A stretch of DNA of 8,080 nucleotides from an uncultured Collinsella sp. (GTDB lineage: Bacteria > Actinomycetota > Coriobacteriia > Coriobacteriales > Coriobacteriaceae). Both the position numbers and the translations under genes were made by a program. The stretch spans positions 1-8,080 of the forward strand of contig URWS01000052.1 in assembly GCA_900551605.1 (NCBI GenBank), in the 5' to 3' direction. The first letter of the stretch is position 1; each line of letters begins with the position of its first letter. Shown here piece after piece: positions 1 to 6,765 of the stretch. The notes beneath the pieces are model-generated. The model saw nothing but the letters and a program-made list of their open reading frames with translations. It did no database searches and had not been told where the DNA came from.

Positions 1-36
1 TAGTCTCGTGGGCTCGGAGATGTGTATAAGAGACAG
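1..36. other. Nextera library adapter (not genomic)
   Basis: Bases 3-36 match the Illumina Nextera read-2 transposase adapter, ending in the 19-base Tn5 mosaic end AGATGTGTATAAGAGACAG at 18-36. The leading TA matches the last two bases of the index written in full at the other contig end. This is sequencing-library DNA. Short ORFs that begin here, with peptides such as MGSEMCIRDS, are known translation artefacts of this adapter. Genomic sequence starts at about 37. Confidence 0.98.
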
Positions 37-404
37 CCATCGCCGGTTCCAAGGACCTGGGCATCCAGGAGATCAGCGACGCCGCCGACGTTGTCGCCAA
101 CGCCGTCGACCCCGAGGCCAACATCATCTTCGGTACCGTTGTCGACGAGTCCCTGGGCGATCAGGTGCGTATCACCGTCATCGCTACGGGCTTCTCCGAC
201 TCCAACGTCAACCGTCAGGACGAGCTCTTTGCCGCTCAGCAGTCTCAGAGCAAGGCCGCTGCCTCCGCTGAGCCGCGGCGCACCGCTCCGGCCACCAGCC
301 CGGCTCAGGCCGCTCCGACCCGCAACGTCGGTGGCACCGAGCTTCCTAACTTCGGCAATGATCAGTTCGAGCTTCCCGACTTCCTGAAGCGCGGCAGCTT
401 CTAA
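37..404 (+). CDS. ftsZ: Cell division protein FtsZ, C-terminal part (5' end missing)
   Basis: This is the 3' end of ftsZ, the tubulin-like GTPase that forms the Z ring at mid-cell. The reading frame starts at 39 and gives 121 residues before TAA at 402-404; the GTPase domain is missing because the contig begins here. The visible part holds the end of the tubulin C-terminal domain (DPEANIIFGTVVDESLGD, then VRITVIATGF), typical of FtsZ. A linker of about 45 residues rich in Ala, Ser, Pro and Gln follows. The protein ends in the conserved C-terminal peptide ELPDFLKRGSF, the docking site for partners such as SepF, whose gene lies at 6766. A near copy of the peptide core, ELPNF, lies ten residues earlier. 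A strong terminator follows the stop, so ftsZ probably ends its transcription unit. Confidence 0.96.
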
Positions 405-430
405 GTCGTTCTTTGCATTGTTGTGCACAG

Positions 431-463
431 GGGCGTGTCCGTATGGACGCGCCCTTTTTATTT
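431..463 (+). terminator. Rho-independent terminator after ftsZ
   Basis: A 10-base-pair stem (431-440 GGGCGTGTCC with 445-454 GGACGCGCCC, one G-U pair) closes a 4-base loop GTAT and is followed at once by TTTTTATTT. It lies 26 bases after the ftsZ stop. This is a textbook intrinsic terminator and should separate ftsZ transcription from the pgeF-pst unit. Confidence 0.93.
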
Positions 464-491
464 CGACTTTGTAAACTAGAACCTCCAATCT

Positions 492-509
492 CTTTACGTT
501 CCCTTTACG
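492..509 (+). promoter_or_regulatory. 11-base-spaced direct repeat, candidate Pho box
   Basis: CTTTACG occurs at 492-498 and again at 503-509, an exact 7-base repeat with starts 11 bases apart. Response regulators of the PhoB/PhoP type bind direct repeats of 6-8 bases spaced 11 bases apart upstream of pst operons. The sequence is not identical to the E. coli or Bacillus consensus but shares the T-rich, TTTAC-like character. The position upstream of the only promoter region serving the pst genes supports the idea. No third phased copy is seen on either side. No binding data exist for this site. Confidence 0.42.
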
Positions 510-601
510 ATTGCCTCCAGCGCAGCAGGTATCCTTTTAAAGAAGTATGACAGCCGTATAAACGCGGGCTGTAGCGGCGATGCCGCGGTACTTGTGTTAT
601 T

Positions 602-607
602 AGGAGG
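602..607 (+). promoter_or_regulatory. Ribosome binding site deciding the pgeF start
   Basis: AGGAGG lies seven bases before the ATG at 615. An in-frame GTG at 594 lies upstream of this site and would place the Shine-Dalgarno sequence inside the coding region, so ATG 615 is the better start. Confidence 0.9.
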
Positions 608-614
608 CTTTAGT

Positions 615-1415
615 ATGGCAGCACGTGCGGACAACGTTTCGCGTGTCGACCATGATGGAGTTACGTTGGTGGAAGGCGCGACATCCGATGTTCGCTTTGC
701 CTTCACCGAGCGCGCCGGTGGTGTTTCCGAAGATGCGTACTCCTCACTCAACTTGGGCTCGCATGTTGGCGATGATCCCTTTGCTGTTCAAGAAAATCGT
801 CGCCGCGCACTCGAGGCTATGGGTGCCGCCGAGTGCGAGCACAACCTGCTCGTTCCCAATCAGGTCCATGGTGACCATATCGTTGCGGTGACCTCGAACG
901 GCGCCGATGACCTTGAGGACGTTCGCGAGCAGATTGCCGAGGGTTGCGATGCCATCGTCTGTACGGCTCATAACGTGCCCGTGCTGCTCTGCTTTGCCGA
1001 CTGCGTTCCCGTGGTGCTGGTGGCCCCTGGCGGATTTGCCGTGGTGCACTCCGGTTGGAAGGGTACGATTGCACGTATTTCCGCCAAGGCGTGCCAGGCG
1101 CTTTGCGATGCTGCCGGCTGCGATGCGAGCGACGTTTCCGCCTACATCGGCCCCCATATCTTGGGTGACGAATATGAGGTATCCCAGGAACTCATGAATC
1201 GCTTTGCCGCCGAGTTCTCTTGCATCGATGCGAGCGCCTCTCGCATGCTCGATCTTTCCGCTGCCATTTGCGAGGCGCTGGTAGATGTCGGTGTCGATGC
1301 GGATACTATCGTGGATACCCAGCTTTCGACCGTGCGTCAGAACGATCGCTTTTATTCCTACCGTAACGAGGACGGTACCTGTGGGCGCCATGCTGCGATC
1401 GGCGTGATGCTATGA
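615..1415 (+). CDS. pgeF: Peptidoglycan editing factor / laccase-domain protein (YlmD, YfiH family)
   Basis: This 266-residue protein belongs to the PgeF/YfiH/YlmD family (former DUF152), cytoplasmic metal-binding enzymes linked to peptidoglycan precursor quality control and also reported to have purine nucleoside activity. The expected metal ligands are visible: His85 in NQVHGDHI, Cys130 in FADCVPVV and His145 in VVHSGWKGT. The family ending FYSYRNEDGTCGRHAA is present. The usual Cys-containing IGPxIGxCCYEV stretch reads IGPHILGDEYEV, so its cysteines are absent. In Firmicutes and Actinomycetota this gene usually sits next to ylmE. Here its stop codon overlaps the pstS start (ATGA, 1412-1415), which places it at the head of the phosphate transport unit. 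The start is ATG 615 because of a perfect AGGAGG. Family assignment is firm; the physiological substrate is not shown by sequence. Confidence 0.93.
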   Translation: MAARADNVSRVDHDGVTLVEGATSDVRFAFTERAGGVSEDAYSSLNLGSHVGDDPFAVQENRRRALEAMGAAECEHNLLVPNQVHGDHIVAVTSNGADDLEDVREQIAEGCDAIVCTAHNVPVLLCFADCVPVVLVAPGGFAVVHSGWKGTIARISAKACQALCDAAGCDASDVSAYIGPHILGDEYEVSQELMNRFAAEFSCIDASASRMLDLSAAICEALVDVGVDADTIVDTQLSTVRQNDRFYSYRNEDGTCGRHAAIGVML

Positions 1416-2248
1416 GAAAGATCGTATCGGTCCTGAGCGCCGCTGTGCTTACGCTTACGCTGTGCGCCTGTTCTTCGGGATCTTCTACCTCTTCCATTAC
1501 CGTCGCCGGCTCCACGACCTGCCTTCCTATCGCCGAGATTGCGGCCGAGGGCTTTAAGGAGGAGACCGGCATCGATGTGCTCGTCTCCGGTTTGGGTTCT
1601 TCCGCTGGCATCGAGGCCGTCAGCGCCGGCACGGCCGATATCGCCAGTTCTTCCCGTGGACTCAATGCCGACGAACAGGATCTGGGCCTGACTCCCATCG
1701 TCATTGCCCACGACGGTATTGCGGTCATCGTGAACGACGACAACCCCGTCGATAACCTCTCGACCGAGCAGCTCCGCGATATCTACGCCGGCAAGATTAC
1801 CAACTGGAAGGAAGTCGGCGGAGAGGACCTGAAGATCCAGGTCATCAACCGAGACGAGGCGTCCGGTACGCGCGAGGCCTTCCGCACCATCGTGATGGAC
1901 GGCACGCCGTTCGATCGCCGCTCGGCTGTTCTTTCGGGTACGGGCCAGGTGCGCGATGTCGTGTCCCGCTCTCGTGGCGCTATTGGCTACATCTCGCTGG
2001 GTTTTGTCGAGAGCCTCAACGCCAAGACCTCAGTCAAGGCCGTCTCGGTCAATCATGTTGAGGCGTCCGAGAAGACGGTCGCGAGCGGCGGCTATCCCAT
2101 CTCGCGCGACCTTTACTTCTTTGTGAAGGGCGAGCCTTCGCAGCAGGCGCAGGATTACATCGACTACGTGACGTCCGAAAAGATGGACAAGCAGATTCGC
2201 GAGGCGGGCTTTATTCCCGTCGCCAACGACGAGAAGGGGAGTGAGTAG
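1412..2248 (+). CDS. pstS: Phosphate ABC transporter, phosphate-binding lipoprotein PstS
   Basis: This 278-residue extracellular solute-binding protein captures phosphate for the PstCAB importer. The N-terminus is a lipoprotein signal: Arg2-Lys3, a hydrophobic stretch, then lipobox LCAC with Cys20 as the lipidated residue, followed by a Ser/Gly/Thr-rich tether. Phosphate-binding motifs are present: AGSTTCLPI (32-40), GSSAGIEAV (62-70), GTADIASSSR (73-82) and NRDEASGTREAF (146-157). The length is close to PstS of Gram-positive bacteria and shorter than the E. coli protein (about 345). The start ATG overlaps the pgeF stop by four bases (ATGA) and has no strong ribosome binding site of its own, so translation is probably coupled to pgeF. 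pstC begins one base after the stop. Confidence is high. Confidence 0.96.
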   Translation: MRKIVSVLSAAVLTLTLCACSSGSSTSSITVAGSTTCLPIAEIAAEGFKEETGIDVLVSGLGSSAGIEAVSAGTADIASSSRGLNADEQDLGLTPIVIAHDGIAVIVNDDNPVDNLSTEQLRDIYAGKITNWKEVGGEDLKIQVINRDEASGTREAFRTIVMDGTPFDRRSAVLSGTGQVRDVVSRSRGAIGYISLGFVESLNAKTSVKAVSVNHVEASEKTVASGGYPISRDLYFFVKGEPSQQAQDYIDYVTSEKMDKQIREAGFIPVANDEKGSE

Positions 2249-2249
2249 C

Positions 2250-3173
2250 ATGGAAGCACAGAAAAACTCCCAGACTGAGCAGAATGCTCAGGCGCCCAAG
2301 AAGCGCGAGCTGGCGCTCGTATCGCGCAGTACCTATATCAAGGAGAAAGCGCTGCAGTGGATCTTCTTTGCCTGCGCGTTCTTGGCGGTCGTTACCGTCA
2401 TCCTGATTTTTGTCTTTACCACGTACTCGGCGCTTCCCGTCTTTACCGACATCGGTCTGGCGGACTTCCTTAGCTTTACGTGGGCGCCCTCCGAGGGCCA
2501 CTACGGCATCTTGTCGCTGCTTGCCGGCTCGGGCCTGGTGACCGTCGGTGCACTCGCCATGGGCGTGCCGCTGGGCGTGGGTACGGCCGTTTACCTGGTC
2601 GAGATTGCCAGCAAGCGCGTGCGCAAGCTCATCAGCCCCGCCGTTGACCTGCTGGCAGGCATCCCTTCTATCATCTACGGCTTCTTTGGCATGATCATCA
2701 TCCGCCCGTTTATCGCACAGCTGACCGGCGGCCTTGGTTTTGGTGCGCTGACGGCGTGGTTCGTGCTCGCCATCATGATCGTCCCCACCATCACTACGCT
2801 CACCATCGATGCCCTCAATTCCATTCCCATGGGCATTCGCGAGGCATCCTATGCCATGGGTGCCACCAAGTGGCAGACCATCTACAAGGTCGTGCTTCCT
2901 GCAGCCAAGCTGGGCATCGTCGATGCAATTGTCTTGGGTATGGGGCGTGCCATCGGTGAGACCATGGCCGTGCTGATGGTCGTGGGCAACGCTCCGGTCA
3001 TCCCGGACAGCATCTCGAGCCCCATCTCGACGCTCACGAGCCAGATCGCGCTCGACATGAGCTATTCCTCGGGCCTGCACCGCTCGGCTCTGTTTGGCAT
3101 GGGCGTGGTCCTGTTTATCATTTCCGCTGCACTGGTGGGTATCGTCCGCCTGATTTCCAAGAAGAGGGGGTAG
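2250..3173 (+). CDS. pstC: Phosphate ABC transporter permease PstC
   Basis: This 307-residue membrane protein is one of the two permease subunits of the Pst phosphate importer. After a polar cytoplasmic N-terminus of about 35 residues there are about six hydrophobic segments, beginning with WIFFACAFLAVVTVILIF. The cytoplasmic coupling loop that contacts PstB is clear: EASYAMGATKWQTIYKVVLP (from residue 198), followed by GMGRAIGETMAV, typical of PstC. A GTG at 2241 is in frame but lies inside the pstS end. ATG 2250 is preferred because it follows an AAGGGGA-like ribosome binding site at 2234-2240 and lies one base after the pstS stop. pstA starts three bases after its own stop. It acts in the membrane with PstA and two PstB subunits. 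Confidence 0.96.
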   Translation: MEAQKNSQTEQNAQAPKKRELALVSRSTYIKEKALQWIFFACAFLAVVTVILIFVFTTYSALPVFTDIGLADFLSFTWAPSEGHYGILSLLAGSGLVTVGALAMGVPLGVGTAVYLVEIASKRVRKLISPAVDLLAGIPSIIYGFFGMIIIRPFIAQLTGGLGFGALTAWFVLAIMIVPTITTLTIDALNSIPMGIREASYAMGATKWQTIYKVVLPAAKLGIVDAIVLGMGRAIGETMAVLMVVGNAPVIPDSISSPISTLTSQIALDMSYSSGLHRSALFGMGVVLFIISAALVGIVRLISKKRG

Positions 3174-3176
3174 GCT

Positions 3177-4082
3177 ATGTCCGATTCCGTTGACACGATG
3201 GTCGATACGACCTCGTCGCGCGAGCGCATCAAGCGTGCCCTTTCCCATGGCAAGAAGGGCCGCATCAACAAGGACCTCTCCAACAAGATCATGCTCGGCG
3301 TGTTTCGCGCCGCGGCCTATATCACCACGCTGGTGCTGATCGCCATCATCGCCTACGTGGTCATCAACGGCCTGCCGCATATCTCGCTCGACTTTATCTT
3401 TGGCTGGCCGCAGGGCGTCAACGCCGAGGGCGGCATTTGGCCCACGATCGTCTCGACCGTCTACGTGACGGCGCTCGCCATGCTCATCTGCACGCCGGTT
3501 GCCGTCCTGGCTGCGGTCTATCTGGCCGAGTACGCCAAGCAGGGCAAGGTCGTCGACATTATTCGCTATGCTGCCGATGCCCTGGCCTCGGTGCCCTCCA
3601 TTGTTATGGGCCTCTTTGGCTACGCCTTGTTTGTCGAGGCCATGGGCTTGGGCCTTTCGATGGTCTCGGCCGCCCTGGCACTGGCACTTCTGATGCTGCC
3701 CATCGTCATGCGTACCACCGAGGAGGCAATCCGCGCCGTTCCGCGCTATATCCGTTGGGGTGCATATGGCCTGGGCGCCACCAAGTGGCAGGTCGTCTCC
3801 AAGATCGTGCTTCCTTCTGCCTTTGGCCGCATTGCCACCGGCATCGTACTTGCCATCGGCCGCGCCATCGGCGAGACCGCGGTGGTGCTCTACACCATGG
3901 GTCAGGCCATCAATCTGCCTATTTCGCCGCTCGATTCCGGTCGTCCCATGACCGTTCACCTTTATCTGCTTGCCAACGACGGCATCAACATGAACGCAGC
4001 CTACGGCACCGCGCTTTTGCTGATGGCGATTATTCTGGCCTTCAACCTGTTTGCGCGTTATCTGTCGCGCAAGCGCCACTAG
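3177..4082 (+). CDS. pstA: Phosphate ABC transporter permease PstA
   Basis: This 301-residue protein is the second permease of the Pst importer. A charged N-terminus of about 40 residues is followed by about six membrane segments; the first includes ITTLVLIAIIAYVVINGLP. The coupling loop reads GAYGLGATKWQVVSKIVLPS (from about residue 195) and is followed by AIGRAIGETAVVLYTMGQA, a signature of PstA. The conserved DALASVPSIVMGLFGYALF segment lies near the middle. The start is ATG 3177, three bases after the pstC stop, with AAGAGGGGG at 3162-3170 as ribosome binding site. pstB follows 12 bases after the stop. Length and motifs are normal for the family. Confidence 0.96.
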   Translation: MSDSVDTMVDTTSSRERIKRALSHGKKGRINKDLSNKIMLGVFRAAAYITTLVLIAIIAYVVINGLPHISLDFIFGWPQGVNAEGGIWPTIVSTVYVTALAMLICTPVAVLAAVYLAEYAKQGKVVDIIRYAADALASVPSIVMGLFGYALFVEAMGLGLSMVSAALALALLMLPIVMRTTEEAIRAVPRYIRWGAYGLGATKWQVVSKIVLPSAFGRIATGIVLAIGRAIGETAVVLYTMGQAINLPISPLDSGRPMTVHLYLLANDGINMNAAYGTALLLMAIILAFNLFARYLSRKRH

Positions 4083-4094
4083 TTAAGGAGTCCC

Positions 4095-4898
<804 letters not shown>

Positions 4899-4990
4899 TT
4901 GGTGCGACTAGTCCCAAGCCGATCGGATCTGGTCCGGTGCGTATTCACTGTGCGGGCGGCATGACCGCACCCAACTGATTGGAGTGAACC
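4899..4990 (+). promoter_or_regulatory. pstB-phoU intergenic region with two competing hairpins
   Basis: This 92-base gap contains a stem GTGCGG (4950-4955) with CCGCAC (4965-4970), loop nine bases. An alternative stem GGTGCG (4936-4941) with CGCACC (4966-4971) uses the same 3' arm, so the two cannot form together. No T-tract follows, so it is not a standard terminator. No convincing promoter hexamers are seen. It could moderate phoU expression relative to pstB or protect the mRNA end. GGAGTGA at 4981-4987 is the phoU ribosome binding site. Confidence 0.35.
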
Positions 4991-5848
4991 ATGCGTAAAC
5001 TGTTTTCCCGTCAGCTCATCGAGGCCCGCCACGAGATGCTGAGCATCTACGAGGCCGTCGATCTGGCCCTCCACGATGCCGTTAAGGCCTATGTGACCGA
5101 CGACCGCAAGCTCGCCACCAAGACCAAGAAGCGCACGCTTTCGATTGACGCGCGCTGCGCTAACTTGGAGGCCGTGTGCTACAACCTGATCGCCACGCAG
5201 TCGCCGGTCGCCTCCGACTTCCGCCTGCTTCAGACGATCATCTACGTCGACTTTAACCTGCAGCGCATGACCGATAAGGTCCGCCAGATCTGCCGCGCCA
5301 CGCGTCATATGATCAAGGCCGACATCTCGCTGCCCAAGGAGCTTGTCGGCACGGTCGAGGCTGAGGCTGAGGCTGTCTACCAGGTGCTGGGCTCTTCGCT
5401 TTCTGCGCTCGTCACCAATGACATGTCCATCATCTGCAACCTGGCCGTCGAGGACGAGCCGGTGCATGCGGCGTACGAGAAGTTCTTCCGTACCTTCAAC
5501 CGCATGGACGCGGGCGAGTTTATGGATGACGACAGCAACTATGACGACCTGCGCCGCGCCATCATGGTTTCGCGCTACCTCGATCGCATCGCCTCGATTT
5601 CCATCGATGCCGCCTGCCGTCTGACGTTCCTTTTGACCGGCCAGCGCATGACTGCCGGCGATATCGCCCGCACGGACGAGGACGAGCTCGAGAGCATGCG
5701 CGTACCTTCGGGCGAGGGCGTTATCATGAGGCCCGCCGTCGACGCGCACTACGTTGCCAAGGTGCCTGCTAACGAGGTCAGCGAGGGTCTTCGCTACCTG
5801 CTCGATCATCTTGAGGACGAGGACGATGGCGAGGACGACGAGGAGTAA
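4991..5848 (+). CDS. phoU: PhoU family phosphate transport regulator
   Basis: This 285-residue cytoplasmic protein is the PhoU partner of the Pst transporter, which in other bacteria links transporter state to the PhoR sensor and restrains phosphate uptake. The N-terminal PhoU repeat is clear (LEAVCYNLIATQSPVASDFR, then LQRMTDKVRQICR). The second repeat, around RRAIMVSRYLDRIASISIDA, is recognisable but diverged. The usual acidic metal-binding pattern of PhoU (ERxxDH-like) is weak in both repeats: the first keeps Asp but has Gln for Glu, and the second reads DRIAS. At 285 residues it is longer than common PhoU (about 215-240). The extra length is a C-terminal extension from about residue 225 that ends in an Asp/Glu run (EDEDDGEDDEE). 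The start ATG 4991 has GGAG six bases upstream. No phoR/phoB pair lies in this window. Confidence 0.9.
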   Translation: MRKLFSRQLIEARHEMLSIYEAVDLALHDAVKAYVTDDRKLATKTKKRTLSIDARCANLEAVCYNLIATQSPVASDFRLLQTIIYVDFNLQRMTDKVRQICRATRHMIKADISLPKELVGTVEAEAEAVYQVLGSSLSALVTNDMSIICNLAVEDEPVHAAYEKFFRTFNRMDAGEFMDDDSNYDDLRRAIMVSRYLDRIASISIDAACRLTFLLTGQRMTAGDIARTDEDELESMRVPSGEGVIMRPAVDAHYVAKVPANEVSEGLRYLLDHLEDEDDGEDDEE

Positions 5849-5885
5849 GTAACCCCGTTCGTCGAAAGATTGTAAATACCTAAGT

Positions 5886-5923
5886 GAGCGCGGCCTTGCA
5901 CATGCGGGGCCGCGCTCTTGCGT
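5886..5923 (+). terminator. Hairpin terminator after phoU
   Basis: A perfect 10-base-pair GC-rich stem, GAGCGCGGCC (5886-5895) with GGCCGCGCTC (5908-5917), closes a 12-base loop and is followed by TTGCGTT. The stem is very stable but the T-tract is weak, so termination may be partial. It lies 37 bases after the phoU stop and probably marks the end of the phosphate unit. Confidence 0.7.
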
Positions 5924-5967
5924 TAGCATGGGACTACTTGTTTGGCTGTCAGCGGAGGCGATTGGCA

Positions 5968-6705
5968 ATGGATAACTATTTGGACTTGATGCGCGCTCGC
6001 CGCGAGCAGATTCTGGAACGTTTTTATGCGGCGCTCGATCGCGCGGGCCGCCCCCACGACGCCGCGCGCCTCATTGCCGTGTCCAAGACCGTTGGTGTCG
6101 ATGAGACCGTTGCCGCCATCCATGCGGGGTATCGCCATTTTGCCGAGAACCGCCCGCAGGAGCTGGTTCGCAAGCTCACGGGTCTGGCTGAGCATCCGGA
6201 GCTGCCCGAGGTGCGCTTCGATATGATCGGCAACCTGCAGACCAATAAGATCAATGCGGTGCTGGGCTCAGCCGAGCTGATTCACTCGGTGGGTTCGCTG
6301 CATCTGGCGCAGGCGATCTCGAGCCGTGCTGTCCGCAAGATTGAGGCAGGCGAGCTCGCCGGCCCTCAGCGTGTGCTCATTGAGGTCAATGTGAGTGGTG
6401 AGGAGTCGAAGGGGGGCTTTTCGCCCGATGAGATTCGCGCCGCCGCGGGTGAGCTTGCGGAACTTGAGGGAATTTGCGTGCAGGGGCTTATGACTATGGC
6501 GCCCCGGGGGAATAAGGATGTGGCACGCCGCACCTTTGCGGGGCTTCGTGAGCTGAGGGATGAGCTGGAGGCGGCGCATCCTGATTTGAACCTGCCTGAG
6601 CTTTCCTGCGGCATGAGCGAGGACTTTGAGCCTGCCCTTGAGGAGGGCTCTACGCTCGTTCGCCTGGGCAGGGTAGTATTTAGCCCGGAGTTTGCAGTAA
6701 AATAA
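5968..6705 (+). CDS. ylmE: PLP homeostasis protein, YggS/YlmE family (PLPBP)
   Basis: This 245-residue protein belongs to the YggS/YlmE/PROSC family, single-domain TIM-barrel proteins that bind pyridoxal 5'-phosphate without known catalysis and help keep free PLP and amino acid pools in balance. The PLP-binding lysine is Lys40 in LIAVSKTVG. Other family blocks follow in order: HFAENRPQELV, FDMIGNLQTNKINAV, IHSVGSLHLAQAI, VLIEVNVSGEESKGGFSP, GLMTMAP, and near the end CGMSEDFEPALEEGSTLVRL followed by GRVVF, which holds the phosphate-binding region. ATG 5968 is chosen because GGAGG (5954-5958) lies nine bases upstream and the protein length fits. An in-frame GTG at 5884 lies at the edge of the phoU terminator and is unlikely. 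In many Gram-positive bacteria this gene sits directly beside ylmD/pgeF; here the two are separated by the phosphate genes. Confidence 0.95.
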   Translation: MDNYLDLMRARREQILERFYAALDRAGRPHDAARLIAVSKTVGVDETVAAIHAGYRHFAENRPQELVRKLTGLAEHPELPEVRFDMIGNLQTNKINAVLGSAELIHSVGSLHLAQAISSRAVRKIEAGELAGPQRVLIEVNVSGEESKGGFSPDEIRAAAGELAELEGICVQGLMTMAPRGNKDVARRTFAGLRELRDELEAAHPDLNLPELSCGMSEDFEPALEEGSTLVRLGRVVFSPEFAVK

Positions 6706-6765
6706 GGCTCTGAAGTGCGCACTGATTATCGGGGCGCCTGCACTAAACCGCGAGAGGACACAACC

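Larger units (their letters stand above)
464..614 (+). promoter_or_regulatory. Leader and probable promoter region of the pgeF-pst-phoU unit
   Basis: These 151 non-coding bases lie between the ftsZ terminator and the pgeF start and are more A/T-rich than the flanking genes. The best -10-like hexamer is TATAAA at 557-562, but no good -35 hexamer lies 16-18 bases upstream, which would fit a promoter that needs an activator. The Pho-box-like repeat at 492-509 lies upstream. Two small inverted repeats are visible: CAGCC (551-555) with GGCTG (567-571) around the -10 candidate, and GCGGC (574-578) with GCCGC (582-586) with a 3-base loop. The region's role as a promoter is likely from context; the exact elements are uncertain. 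Confidence 0.5.

Noticed and set aside
1..36. Tn5 mosaic end as a sign of a mobile element
   Set aside because: It is the tagmentation adapter used in library preparation, and no transposase gene is present in the window.
8..387. Open frames starting in the left adapter
   Set aside because: Their starts lie in synthetic adapter DNA and their frames differ from that of ftsZ.
2211..4079. A 622-codon open frame on the minus strand across pstC and pstA
   Set aside because: It is antisense to two clear permease genes. Its product is rich in His, Asp, Arg and Gly with no recognisable domain, as expected from the complement of GC-rich codons. It is a shadow frame.
5849..5967. A promoter for ylmE
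   Set aside because: No hexamer pair with acceptable match and spacing was found. Transcription may come from read-through of the weak-tailed phoU terminator or from a promoter I cannot recognise.
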